Notes: generated by a model not told the origin, from the sequence alone. Numbered from the stretch's first letter, positions 8,502 through 15,965 are shown. The stretch is 21,517 nucleotides of DNA from SpSt-583 sp034434015 (GCA_034434015.1 DAOUAB010000067.1:1-21517), one strand, 5' to 3'. Program-made: numbers and translations.

Positions 8502-9680
8502 ATGCAGCGCGGTCGCTTGCTCATCCTTGTGGCGCTGATCCTGATCGTCATCAGCGTCGGCGGCATTTTCCTGGTGTTGCAGCTCGCCAATCCCCCCGCC
8601 GCCACCCCGCCGCCCGACCAGGGCGGGGGCGTGGCGCAGGAGCCGACGGCCACGGCGCCGCCCACCCTGCAGGTGGTCCGGGCGGCCCAGGACATCACCT
8701 GGGGCCAGCCGATCCGGCCGGAGCAGGTCCAGGTCCTGGATTGGCCGCAGAATTTCGACGTGCCGGCCGACCTGGTGATCAGCGACCCGGCGCTGGTGGT
8801 GGGCAAGGTCGCCCGCGTCTCGATCAACCGCGGCATGCTGATCCTCAGCACCATGATCACGTCCGATCCGAACGCGACGCCGGTGGCGCCGTTCGGCTCA
8901 AACGCCGCGCTGCGCATCCCGCGCGGCAGCGTGGCCATCGCGCTGCCGTATAACCGCTCCGACGGCGTGGCCTTCGGCGTCCGCGACGGCGACAAGGTGG
9001 ACGTCATCGTCTCCTGGGCGCTGGTGGACGTCGATCTGGAATTCCAGTCCACGCTGCCCAACCTGACGGCGGCGGTGACCGGCGAAGGCTCCACCTTTAC
9101 CGCCGGCGCGGACGGCTTCTCGGGCATCACCGGCCCGAGCCTGTCGGCCATCGTCGCCGGCGGCGGCCCGGCCACCAATTCGGTCGGCCGCGCCGAGACC
9201 GACCCGGTGCTCAACGTGCCGATCTACCTCGTCCCGCGCGAGGGCCAGCGCCCGCGCCTGGTGACCCAGAGCCTCATCCAGCGCGCGCTGGTGGTGCATG
9301 TCGGCGAGTTCGAGCCGGACCCGGCCGTCATCCCCGTGCCCACCCTGGCGCCCACGGCTACGCCGGCCGAAGGCACTCAGCCGCCGCCGCCCACCCCCAC
9401 GCCCACCCCGCTGCCGCCGGACATCATCACCCTGGCCGTGCCGGTGCAGGACGCGCTGGTCCTGGACTACGTCAAGCGGCTGATGGAGCGCTACCCCAAC
9501 GCCGTCCAGCTCACCTACGTGCTCCGCTCGGCCACCGAGGACCCGTCGGTCACCGAGCGCACGCCGACCCAGAGCGTGACGCTGCAGTACATGTTCGAGC
9601 AATACGCGATCTCGCTGCCGGCCAAATTGCCGTACGGCCTGGAGAACCCGTCCGGCGCCCCGGCCGCCCCGGCGCCCTAA
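8502..9680 (+). CDS. cpaB: Flp/Tad pilus assembly protein CpaB (RcpC)
   Basis: A 392-residue protein with one N-terminal membrane segment (about residues 5-28) and a short Pro-rich spacer. A SAF-type domain follows (about 50-125) with VVRAAQDITWGQPIRPEQVQ and INRGMLILSTMI. Next comes the RcpC/CpaB region with LRIPRGSVAIALPYNRSDGV and VRDGDKVDVIVSW (about 130-175). A Pro/Thr-rich linker lies at about 275-308 (PTPTPTPLPPD), then a C-terminal domain. CpaB proteins are anchored at the outer face of the membrane and help assemble the Tad pilus, in diderms with the secretin. No secretin gene is present here, and the Pro/Thr linker may span a thick wall instead. It starts with a strong Shine-Dalgarno and is first of five tad genes, ending 18 nt before tadZ. 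Confidence 0.85.
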   Translation: MQRGRLLILVALILIVISVGGIFLVLQLANPPAATPPPDQGGGVAQEPTATAPPTLQVVRAAQDITWGQPIRPEQVQVLDWPQNFDVPADLVISDPALVVGKVARVSINRGMLILSTMITSDPNATPVAPFGSNAALRIPRGSVAIALPYNRSDGVAFGVRDGDKVDVIVSWALVDVDLEFQSTLPNLTAAVTGEGSTFTAGADGFSGITGPSLSAIVAGGGPATNSVGRAETDPVLNVPIYLVPREGQRPRLVTQSLIQRALVVHVGEFEPDPAVIPVPTLAPTATPAEGTQPPPPTPTPTPLPPDIITLAVPVQDALVLDYVKRLMERYPNAVQLTYVLRSATEDPSVTERTPTQSVTLQYMFEQYAISLPAKLPYGLENPSGAPAAPAP

Positions 9681-9698
9681 GACCACCAGGAGCCCCGC

Positions 9699-10955
9699 AT
9701 GGCTGGCTACGCCGAGAAGATCCGCGTCCTGATTGTGGATGACATCGCCGAGACGCGCGAGAACATCCGCAAACTGCTCCAGTTCGAGCCGGACATCGAC
9801 GTCGTCGCGATGGCGCGCACGGGCAAGGAGGCGCTGCAACTGGCGCGCGAGACCAGGCCCAACGTCATCCTGATGGACATCAACATGCCGGACATGGACG
9901 GCATTCAGGCCACGCGGCTGATCTCGCGCGATGTGCCCTCGGCCCAGATCGTCATGGTCTCGGTCCAGCAGGACACGGACTATCTGCGCCAGGCGATGCT
10001 GGCCGGCGCGCGCGATTTCCTCTCCAAACCGCCCTCGGCCGACGAGCTGATCAACGCCATCCGCCGCCTGGGCGAAATGAGCCGGACGGTGGAGGAGAAG
10101 GAAAAGCGGATCATCGTGCCGGAGACGCCGGCCGGCGGCGGCAAGCGCGGCGGCGCCGTCGACGGCAAGATCGTGGTCGTCTTCAGCCCGAAGGGCGGCG
10201 CCGGCTGCACCACCATCGCCGCCAACCTGGCGGTGGCCCTGCAGAGCGACGAGGTCAAGGTGGTGGTGGTGGACGCCAACATCCAGTTCGGCGACGTCCA
10301 CGTCCTGCTCAGCCTGAAGAGCAAGTACAGCCTGGTCAGCATCGTGTCCCAGGCGGAAGAGATCGACGAGGCCTTCCTGCAGAACGTGCTCACCGCCCAC
10401 CCGTCCGGCGTCAAGGTCCTGCTCGGCCCGCCGACGCCCGAGGACGCCGAGCTGGTGCTGGCGCCGCAGCTGCGCAAGCTGCTGGAGGAGCTGCGCCATC
10501 AGTTCAACTACGTGATCGTGGACACGGCCTCCGTGCTGCGCGAGCAGGAGCTGTCGGTGCTGGACGTGGCCGACCGCATCCTGCTGATCGCCACGCCCGA
10601 CATCCCCACCCTGGCCAACGTCAAGAAGTTCTTCGACCTCAGCGAGAAGCTCGAGTACCCCAAGGACAAGATCATGCTGGTCCTCAACCGGATGGACCGG
10701 CGCTGGCGCATCTCGCCGCAGAGCATCGAGGAGCGCTTCAAGCACCCGGTCAAGGCCCAGATCGCCTTCGACGACCGGGTGGTGATCGAATCGATTAACA
10801 GCGGCGTGCCGTTTGTGAGCGCCAACAAGAATGCGCCGCCGGCCCAGGGCATTTTTGAGCTGGTCCAGAAGCTCAAGGAAGAATTCGCGCCCAAGGAAGC
10901 GCCCGCCGACAAGAAGACGCCCGCCAGGCCCCGCTCACTCTTCGACCGAAGATAG
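9699..10955 (+). CDS. cpaE: TadZ/CpaE: receiver domain fused to MinD-like ATPase
   Basis: A 418-residue protein. Residues about 7-128 are a receiver with all key residues visible: D14-D15, phospho-acceptor D60 in VILMDINMPDMDG, S in IVMVSVQQ, and K in FLSKPPS. Residues about 155-400 are a MinD/ParA-type ATPase with the deviant Walker A KGGAGCTT (K165 onward; the usual second lysine is C170, and the CpaE/TadZ family often lacks it). VVVVDANIQFGDV and VIVDTASVL follow, then ILLIATPDIPTLANVKKF. In Tad systems this protein places the secretion machine in the cell. The receiver here looks functional, unlike the degenerate one of some CpaE proteins, so assembly could be controlled by phosphorylation. 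Shine-Dalgarno AGGAG at 9688-9692. It precedes tadA by 45 nt. Confidence 0.9.
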   Translation: MAGYAEKIRVLIVDDIAETRENIRKLLQFEPDIDVVAMARTGKEALQLARETRPNVILMDINMPDMDGIQATRLISRDVPSAQIVMVSVQQDTDYLRQAMLAGARDFLSKPPSADELINAIRRLGEMSRTVEEKEKRIIVPETPAGGGKRGGAVDGKIVVVFSPKGGAGCTTIAANLAVALQSDEVKVVVVDANIQFGDVHVLLSLKSKYSLVSIVSQAEEIDEAFLQNVLTAHPSGVKVLLGPPTPEDAELVLAPQLRKLLEELRHQFNYVIVDTASVLREQELSVLDVADRILLIATPDIPTLANVKKFFDLSEKLEYPKDKIMLVLNRMDRRWRISPQSIEERFKHPVKAQIAFDDRVVIESINSGVPFVSANKNAPPAQGIFELVQKLKEEFAPKEAPADKKTPARPRSLFDRR

Positions 10956-10957
10956 AC

Positions 10958-10963
10958 TATAAT
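10958..10963 (+). promoter_or_regulatory. perfect TATAAT hexamer in the tadZ-tadA gap
   Basis: A consensus -10 hexamer starts 2 nt after the tadZ stop and lies 37 nt before the tadA ATG. No convincing -35 is present at 16-18 nt upstream, so an internal promoter is only possible. The gap also holds a strong Shine-Dalgarno AGGAGAGG (10987-10994), 6 nt before tadA. Confidence 0.35.
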
Positions 10964-11000
10964 CAAGGGGGGTAGTTCACGGTCGCAGGAGAGGTAACTT

Positions 11001-12455
11001 ATGTCGTTACTCAAGCGGATCGAGAAGACGCAGGGCCCCGGTCAGGCGGGCGGCACCTCGCCCATCCAGCCGCCGCCGCCGGCGGCGGGGAGCGGCGGCG
11101 AAGACACGGCCTCCAAACTGGCCGAGCTGCGCATGCGCCGCGTCGCCCCGCCCAGCGCCGGCACCACCAGCGCCGGCGGCCCCGGCTCCGGCCTGATCGA
11201 CCTCAAGACGCGCGTCCAGAACAAGCTGCTCTCCGAGCTGGATCCGTCGATGGACATCTCGCGCACGGCCGAGGTGCGCAAGACGATCGAGGACCTGTAC
11301 GAGAACATCCTGGCGGAGGAGGGCATCGTCCTCTCGCGCACCGAGCGCAAGCGCCTGTTCGACCAGATCGTCTCGGAGATCCTGGGCCTCGGCCCGCTGG
11401 AGCCCCTGCTCCAGGACGAGACCATCACCGAAGTCATGGTCAACGGCCCGCGCAACGTGTTCGTGGAGCGGCGCGGCAAGATCGAGCGCGCGCCCGTGAT
11501 CTTCGAGAGCAACGAGCACGTCCTGCGCATCATCGACCGGATCATGTCCCCGCTCGGGCGCCGCATCGACGAGAGCCACCCGTACGAGGACGCCCGCCTG
11601 CAGGACGGCTCGCGCGTCAACGCCATCGTGCCCCCCATCGCCCTGTGCGGGCCGACGCTGACCATCCGCAAGTTCTTCAAGAAGCCGCTGACCATCGAGA
11701 AGCTGATCGAGTACGGCTCGGTGACGCCGGAGGCCATCGAGTTCATCCGCGCCTGCGTGACGGCCGCCTGCAACGTCATCGTCGCCGGCGGCACCGGCTC
11801 CGGGAAGACGACCTTCCTTAACGTGATGTCGTCGTTCATCCCGGCCGACGAACGCATCATCACCATCGAGAACGCCGCCGAGCTCCAGCTCCGCCAGGAG
11901 CACGTCGTCGGCCTGGAATCCCGCCCGCCGAACATTGAAGGCCGCGGCGAGGTCACCATCCGCGACCTGGTGGTCAACTCGCTGCGGATGCGCCCCGACC
12001 GCATCGTCGTCGGCGAGATCCGCGACGGCGCCGCGCTGGACATGCTCCAGGCCATGAACACCGGCCACGAAGGCTCGATGACCACGTTGCACTCCAACAG
12101 CGCGCGCGACGGCCTGGCGCGTCTGGAGACCATGTGCCTGATGGCGGGGATGGACCTGCCGGTGCGCGCCATCCGCGAGCAGATCGCCTCGGCCATCAAC
12201 ATCATCGTCCACCTGGGCCGCCTCTCGGACGGCTCGCGCCGCGTGATGCAGATCGCCGAAGTCCAGGGCATGGAGGGCGACGTGATCACGATGGCCGACA
12301 TCTTCATCTTCGAGCAGACCGGCTTTGAGAAGAACAAGGTCATCGGCCGGCTGCGCCCCACCGGTCTGCGCCCGCGCGTGATGGAGCGGATCGAAGAAGC
12401 GGGCATCCACCTGCCGGCGTCGGTCTTTGGGGTCGGGGAGCGGACCCGCTACTAG
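11001..12455 (+). CDS. cpaF: TadA/CpaF secretion ATPase of the Tad pilus
   Basis: A 484-residue hexameric-type secretion ATPase that powers pilus assembly from the cytoplasmic side. A low-complexity Gly/Pro/Ala N-terminus (about 1-70) precedes the N-terminal domain with EILGLGPLEPLLQDETITEVM (about 129-149). Walker A is GGTGSGKTT with K269. The Asp/Walker B and His boxes appear in VVGEIRDGAALDMLQAMNTGHEG and TTLHSNSARDGLARLETM, which are diagnostic for the CpaF branch. The length is usual for the family. It lies 45 nt after tadZ with its own strong Shine-Dalgarno and a TATAAT upstream. Its TAG stop lies inside a 10-bp hairpin that ends just before tadB. The equivalent name in other systems is tadA. 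Confidence 0.96.
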   Translation: MSLLKRIEKTQGPGQAGGTSPIQPPPPAAGSGGEDTASKLAELRMRRVAPPSAGTTSAGGPGSGLIDLKTRVQNKLLSELDPSMDISRTAEVRKTIEDLYENILAEEGIVLSRTERKRLFDQIVSEILGLGPLEPLLQDETITEVMVNGPRNVFVERRGKIERAPVIFESNEHVLRIIDRIMSPLGRRIDESHPYEDARLQDGSRVNAIVPPIALCGPTLTIRKFFKKPLTIEKLIEYGSVTPEAIEFIRACVTAACNVIVAGGTGSGKTTFLNVMSSFIPADERIITIENAAELQLRQEHVVGLESRPPNIEGRGEVTIRDLVVNSLRMRPDRIVVGEIRDGAALDMLQAMNTGHEGSMTTLHSNSARDGLARLETMCLMAGMDLPVRAIREQIASAINIIVHLGRLSDGSRRVMQIAEVQGMEGDVITMADIFIFEQTGFEKNKVIGRLRPTGLRPRVMERIEEAGIHLPASVFGVGERTRY

Positions 12456-12471
12456 GCGCCGGTCCCGCTCC
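12437..12471 (+). other. hairpin spanning the tadA stop codon, ahead of the tadB ribosome site
   Basis: GGAGCGGACC (12437-12446) pairs with GGTCCCGCTCC (12461-12471): ten base pairs with one bulged C, and a 14-nt loop that holds the TAG stop (12453-12455). GGTTTTAGGAGA follows, so a short T run merges into the Shine-Dalgarno of tadB. It could be an attenuator, an RNA processing signal or an mRNA-stabilising 3' end within the operon. Confidence 0.45.
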
Positions 12472-12491
12472 GGTTTTAGGAGACGATCCTG

Positions 12492-13478
12492 ATGTTGGGC
12501 AACCCGGTCGTCATCGGCATCATCGCCTTCATCGTGGTGGCCTGGGCCGTGGGCATCGGCGTGGCGATCTTTGTCTACCGGCGCCAGTCGGCGGTGGTCG
12601 AGCGCCTGGACGAGGTCACGCGCGGCGCCCAGGCCGTGACCGCGCCCAAGAAGGACGAGGCCGGCGGGCCGCGGCCCAGCTTCCTGCTGGAGATGCTCAA
12701 CCAGGCGCTGACGCGGCGCCGGATCGGCGAGGGGATCGCCCGCGATCTGGCGCGCGCCGACGTCAAGCTGACGGTCGGCGAGTATCTCATCCTGCACGGC
12801 ATCCTGGCCATCGGCGCGTTCGTGATCTTCTTCTTCCTGCGCGGCGACGTGATCGTCGCCACGCTGGCGGCCGTCATCAGCCTGTTCATCCCGCGCTTCT
12901 ACGTCAGCCAGCAGCAGCGCTCCCGCCTGAACCGCTTCGACGGCCAGCTGGCGGACATGCTCAACCTGGTCGTCAACGGCCTGCGCGCCGGCTACAGCGT
13001 CACCCAGGCGCTGGAGGCCGTCAGCCGCGAACTGCCGCCGCCCATCTCGGTCGAGTTCAAGCGCGTCGTCCAGGAGATGCAGCTGGGCCTGCCGATGGAA
13101 AGCGCCCTGGCCAACCTCACCCGCCGCATCCCGAGCAAGGACCTGGACTTCGTCGCGACGGCCATGAACATCCAGCGCGAAGTCGGCGGCAACCTGGCCG
13201 AGATTCTGGACACCATCAGCTTCACCATCCGCGACCGCGTGCGCATCAAGGGCGAGATCGCCACCCTCACCGCCCAGGGCATGATGACGGGCTACGTCAT
13301 CTCCTTCCTGCCCATCGGCCTGGGCGTCTTCCTGTATTTCCTCAACCCCACCTACATGGGCGAGTTCTTCAAGACGGACCAGTTCATGTTGTGCGGGTAC
13401 GGCGCTGTGGCGCTGGCGATTATCCTGATCGTGCTGGGGTTCTCGATCGTGATGAAGATTGTGGACATCGAGGTGTAA
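12492..13478 (+). CDS. tadB: TadB, type II secretion F-domain inner-membrane protein
   Basis: A 328-residue membrane protein. An N-terminal helix (about 5-28) is followed by a cytoplasmic segment, and two hydrophobic stretches lie at about 95-135 (YLILHGILAIGAFVIFFFLR and beyond). The T2SSF domain is at about 155-270 with QLADMLNLVVNGLRAGYSVTQAL and DFVATAMNIQREVGGNLAEIL. Two C-terminal membrane helices complete it. TadB and TadC together form the membrane platform on which the TadA ATPase acts. Shine-Dalgarno AGGAGA at 12478-12483. Its TAA stop overlaps the tadC Shine-Dalgarno. Confidence 0.93.
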   Translation: MLGNPVVIGIIAFIVVAWAVGIGVAIFVYRRQSAVVERLDEVTRGAQAVTAPKKDEAGGPRPSFLLEMLNQALTRRRIGEGIARDLARADVKLTVGEYLILHGILAIGAFVIFFFLRGDVIVATLAAVISLFIPRFYVSQQQRSRLNRFDGQLADMLNLVVNGLRAGYSVTQALEAVSRELPPPISVEFKRVVQEMQLGLPMESALANLTRRIPSKDLDFVATAMNIQREVGGNLAEILDTISFTIRDRVRIKGEIATLTAQGMMTGYVISFLPIGLGVFLYFLNPTYMGEFFKTDQFMLCGYGAVALAIILIVLGFSIVMKIVDIEV

Positions 13479-13490
13479 GGAGGCCGCGGT

Positions 13491-14471
13491 ATGCCTACGC
13501 AGACGCTTCTGGTCGTCGTCGCCGGCGTCATCGTCCTGGGGGTGGCCATCGCCCTGGTCGTGGTCGGTTTCCGGTCGCAGAAGACCGGCGACCCGCTGCA
13601 GGCGCGCCTGGCGGAATATTCCACCCGCGAGCGGCCGATGTCGCTCGAAGACATCGAGATGTCGCAGCCGCTCCAGGAGCGCATCATCTTCCCGCTGCTG
13701 CGCAAGCTGGGTGAGTTTGTGGAGCGCTTCACGCCCCAGTCGTCGCTCCAGGCGATCCAGCACCAGCTCGACCTGGCGGGCAATCCCAAGGGCATCGAGC
13801 CGGTGACGTTTTACGCCGGACGCATCATCATGGCCCTGGTCGGCGGGGGCTTCGTCCTGCTGATGGGCGCCATCTCGGCCGACCCCAACTTCTTCCTGTC
13901 GTTCCAGAACAGCGTCCCGCAGGTGCTGGCGATCGCCGCCGGCGCGGCGGTGCTGGGCTTCTATATCCCCAACCTGCTGTTGCAGAGCCGCATCGGGCGG
14001 CGCCAGGACGCCATCGTCAAGTCGATGCCCGACGCGCTCGATCTGCTGACCGTCTGCGTCGAGGCCGGGTTGGGCTTCGACCAGGCCATGCAGCGCGTCA
14101 GCGAGAAATGGGACAACGAGCTGTCGCTGGCGTTTGCGCGCTGCATCCAGGAGATCCGCCTGGGCAAGCTCCGGCGCGAGGCGCTGCGCGACATGGCCGA
14201 GCGGATGGGCGTGCCCGACATGACCAGTTTCGTGGCCGCCCTCATCCAGGCCGACCAGCTGGGCGTCAGCATGGCCAAGGTGCTGCGCATCCAGTCGGAC
14301 CAGATGCGCATGCGCCGCCGGCAGCGCGCGGAGAAGAAAGCGCACGAAGCGCCGATCAAGATGCTCATCCCGATGGCGTTCTTGATCTTCCCCTCGATCT
14401 ACATCGTGCTCCTGGCGCCGGCGTTGCTACAGGTCATCCGCAACTTCGGGCTGGGGTTCCTGGGCGGCTGA
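13491..14471 (+). CDS. tadC: TadC, type II secretion F-domain inner-membrane protein
   Basis: A 326-residue membrane protein with an N-terminal helix (about 4-25), two hydrophobic segments at about 105-165, and a T2SSF domain at about 175-290. The domain contains SMPDALDLLTVCVEAGLGFDQAM and DMTSFVAALIQADQLGVSMAKVL. The C-terminal anchor is KMLIPMAFLIFPSIYIVLLAPAL. This is the standard TadC pattern, distinct from TadB. A strong Shine-Dalgarno AAGGAGG (13477-13483) overlaps the end of tadB. It is the last core Tad gene in the window; no flp pilin, TadV/CpaA peptidase, TadE/F pseudopilin or CpaC secretin gene follows. comF starts about 23 nt downstream, so co-transcription is likely. Confidence 0.93.
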   Translation: MPTQTLLVVVAGVIVLGVAIALVVVGFRSQKTGDPLQARLAEYSTRERPMSLEDIEMSQPLQERIIFPLLRKLGEFVERFTPQSSLQAIQHQLDLAGNPKGIEPVTFYAGRIIMALVGGGFVLLMGAISADPNFFLSFQNSVPQVLAIAAGAAVLGFYIPNLLLQSRIGRRQDAIVKSMPDALDLLTVCVEAGLGFDQAMQRVSEKWDNELSLAFARCIQEIRLGKLRREALRDMAERMGVPDMTSFVAALIQADQLGVSMAKVLRIQSDQMRMRRRQRAEKKAHEAPIKMLIPMAFLIFPSIYIVLLAPALLQVIRNFGLGFLGG

Positions 14472-14494
14472 GCGGGGAGCCGATCACGCCGGCA

Positions 14495-15229
14495 GTGGCT
14501 GATCTGCCCGGCCCGGTGCGCGCCGCCTGGCCCTATCGCGCCCGCCAGGCGCTGTGGGCGGCGGTGGATGTGCTGTTTCCGCCGCGGTGTGGTGGTTGTG
14601 ATCGTGACGGCGAACGCTTCTGCGCGTCTTGCCTGGGTGACATCCACTTTCTGCCGACGCCCGTCTGCGATTGGTGCGGCTACCCCCTGCCGCCCGCCGG
14701 CGCCTGCGCCAACTGCCGCGGCCAGGCGCGCGGCTCACTGGCCGGCCTCCGTTCCGTGGCTTTCTTCGAGGGGCCGCTGCAACACGCTCTGCATCGTCTC
14801 AAATACCGGCGGGATGTCATCTTGGCCGACACGCTCGCCCGGCTGCTGGCGGCGGCCTGGGCCCAGGGGGCTGTGACCGGCGACCTGGTCGTGCCGGTGC
14901 CGCTCTCGGCCGAGCGGCTCAGGGAGCGGGGCTACAACCAGGCCGGCCTCCTGGCCCGCGGGCTGGCCGAGCTGGCGCGCCTGCGTTACGCGCCGGACGC
15001 CCTGCGCAAGACCCGCCACACGGTCTCGCAGGTGGGCCTGTCCGCCGAGCAGCGGCGGGCCAATGTCCAGGCCGCTTTCCAGGCGTCGCCGGCCGCCGTG
15101 GCCGGCCGGGCCGTGATCCTGGTTGATGATGTGTGCACCACGGGCGCCACGCTGGTGGCGGGCGCCGAGGCCCTGATGGCCGCCGGGGCGCGCAGCGTGT
15201 GGGGGTTCACGCTCGGGCGCGCCCGCTGA
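14495..15229 (+). CDS. comF: ComF family protein (zinc-finger amidophosphoribosyltransferase-like)
   Basis: A protein of about 244 residues. Two N-terminal Cys4 zinc motifs (C32, C35, C43, C46 and C58, C61, C71, C74) follow the typical LFPPRC entry. The phosphoribosyltransferase domain has VPVPLSAERLRERGYNQA and the PRPP-loop motif VILVDDVCTTGAT (D211-D212, T215, T216). ComFC/GntX proteins act in natural transformation after DNA uptake; their exact reaction is unsettled. The start is uncertain: GTG 14495 leaves 23 nt after tadC with GGGGAG at 14474-14479 (spacing long, 15 nt), and GTG 14516 is a shorter option. Frames open further upstream run inside tadC and are not used. Placement directly behind the Tad core suggests a DNA-uptake link, which is an inference. 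Confidence 0.9.
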   Translation: MADLPGPVRAAWPYRARQALWAAVDVLFPPRCGGCDRDGERFCASCLGDIHFLPTPVCDWCGYPLPPAGACANCRGQARGSLAGLRSVAFFEGPLQHALHRLKYRRDVILADTLARLLAAAWAQGAVTGDLVVPVPLSAERLRERGYNQAGLLARGLAELARLRYAPDALRKTRHTVSQVGLSAEQRRANVQAAFQASPAAVAGRAVILVDDVCTTGATLVAGAEALMAAGARSVWGFTLGRAR

Positions 15230-15242
15230 GGCGCGGGCGTGC
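15217..15242 (+). other. strong hairpin around the comF stop codon
   Basis: GCGCGCCCGC (15217-15226) pairs with GCGGGCGTGC (15233-15242): ten pairs with one G-U. The 6-nt loop is TGAGGC and begins with the TGA stop. No T run follows, so it is not a standard intrinsic terminator. The remaining comF-hpf gap (to 15300) shows a 12-nt palindrome GGCGGCGCCGCC (15279-15290) and no clear promoter. Confidence 0.45.
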
Positions 15243-15315
15243 GGGCGCCACCGAATAGCATCTTCACCGGCGCGGCCAGGCGGCGCCGCCGGTTAGTTTC
15301 TGAGGAGGCATCACG

Positions 15316-15897
15316 ATGGCTGTTTCTGTCACTATTCACGGGCGCGACGTCGATGTCCGGCCGCGCCTGCAGGAGTATGTCGAGAAAAAGGTCGGCAAAC
15401 TTGACCGGTACCTGTCGCTCATCCGCGAGGCGCGCGTCGATCTGACCGAGAACAAGAGCGCGCGCTCGGCGTCTGACCGTTACGTGGCCCAGTTGACCAT
15501 CCCGCTCAAGGGCACCGTGCTGCGCGCCGAGGAGCGGCACAACGACGTGTTCGCGGCCGTGGACGCCGTGCTGGACAAGATGAACCGCCAGATCGAGCGC
15601 TACAAGGGCAAGCGCTGGCGCGGACGCGGCGACGGCCAGGAGGCGGCGAGCGTCGCGGTGGAGCCTGAGGAGGAAGCGGCGCCGGTCGTCGAGGCCGACG
15701 AGGAACAGCCGGCGCTGGTCGTTCGCCGCAAGCAGTTCCTGCTGACTCCCATGAACGAGGCCGAGGCCATCGAACAGATGCAGCTGGTCGGCCACGATAA
15801 CTTCTTCGTCTTCTTCAACGCCGAGCGCAACCGGGTGAACATCCTCTACCGCCGGCGCGACGGCAATCTGGGCCTGATCGATCCCGAGATCGGCTGA
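15316..15897 (+). CDS. hpf: ribosome hibernation promoting factor, long form
   Basis: A 193-residue long-form HPF. The N-terminal domain (about 1-100, from VSVTIHGRDVDVRPRLQEYV to MNRQIERYKGKRW) binds the ribosome's mRNA/tRNA channel. After an acidic linker (about 105-133), the C-terminal dimerisation domain (about 134-193) has VVRRKQFLLTPMNEAEAIEQ and FFVFFNAERNRVNILYRR, ending near DGNLGLIDPEIG. Long HPF dimerises 70S ribosomes into 100S particles in resting cells. The ATG at 15316 is fixed by a strong Shine-Dalgarno TGAGGAGG (15301-15308). It lies 86 nt after comF and is followed by a palindromic terminator. Confidence 0.95.
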   Translation: MAVSVTIHGRDVDVRPRLQEYVEKKVGKLDRYLSLIREARVDLTENKSARSASDRYVAQLTIPLKGTVLRAEERHNDVFAAVDAVLDKMNRQIERYKGKRWRGRGDGQEAASVAVEPEEEAAPVVEADEEQPALVVRRKQFLLTPMNEAEAIEQMQLVGHDNFFVFFNAERNRVNILYRRRDGNLGLIDPEIG

Positions 15898-15930
15898 CGC
15901 CCGGGCCCGCGACGCGGAAGGCCAAGCCTC

Positions 15931-15965
15931 CGGGGACGCAGCCGGCTGCGTCCCCGCTTGTTTCC
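15931..15965 (+). terminator. intrinsic terminator after hpf (26-nt perfect palindrome)
   Basis: Bases 15931-15956 form a perfect inverted repeat with 13-nt arms (CGGGGACGCAGCC and its complement), followed by CTTGTTT (15957-15963). The stem is very strong and the T tract modest. It lies 33 nt after the hpf stop and most simply ends the tad-comF-hpf transcription unit. Confidence 0.7.

Noticed and set aside
9349..9422. Short tandem-like CCCACCCCCACGCCCACCCC stretch in cpaB considered as a DNA repeat
   Set aside because: It simply encodes the Pro/Thr linker of CpaB and is too short and irregular for a satellite or CRISPR.
8898..10745. A 615-codon minus-strand open frame opposite cpaB and tadZ
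   Set aside because: Same kind of high-GC shadow: biased composition, no motif, and no ribosome site or promoter.
11007..14345. A 1112-codon open frame on the minus strand opposite tadA, tadB and tadC
   Set aside because: It is antisense to three clear tad genes. Its translation is a low-complexity His/Gln/Arg/Asp-rich product typical of the opposite strand of high-GC genes, with no domain.
14108..14494. Upstream extension of comF into tadC
   Set aside because: This part is out of frame inside tadC and lacks any ComF similarity; the ComF N-terminus begins near the LFPPRC motif.
15239..15445. A 68-codon plus-strand frame overlapping the start of hpf
   Set aside because: It overlaps hpf out of frame and has no similarity; the strong Shine-Dalgarno serves ATG 15316.
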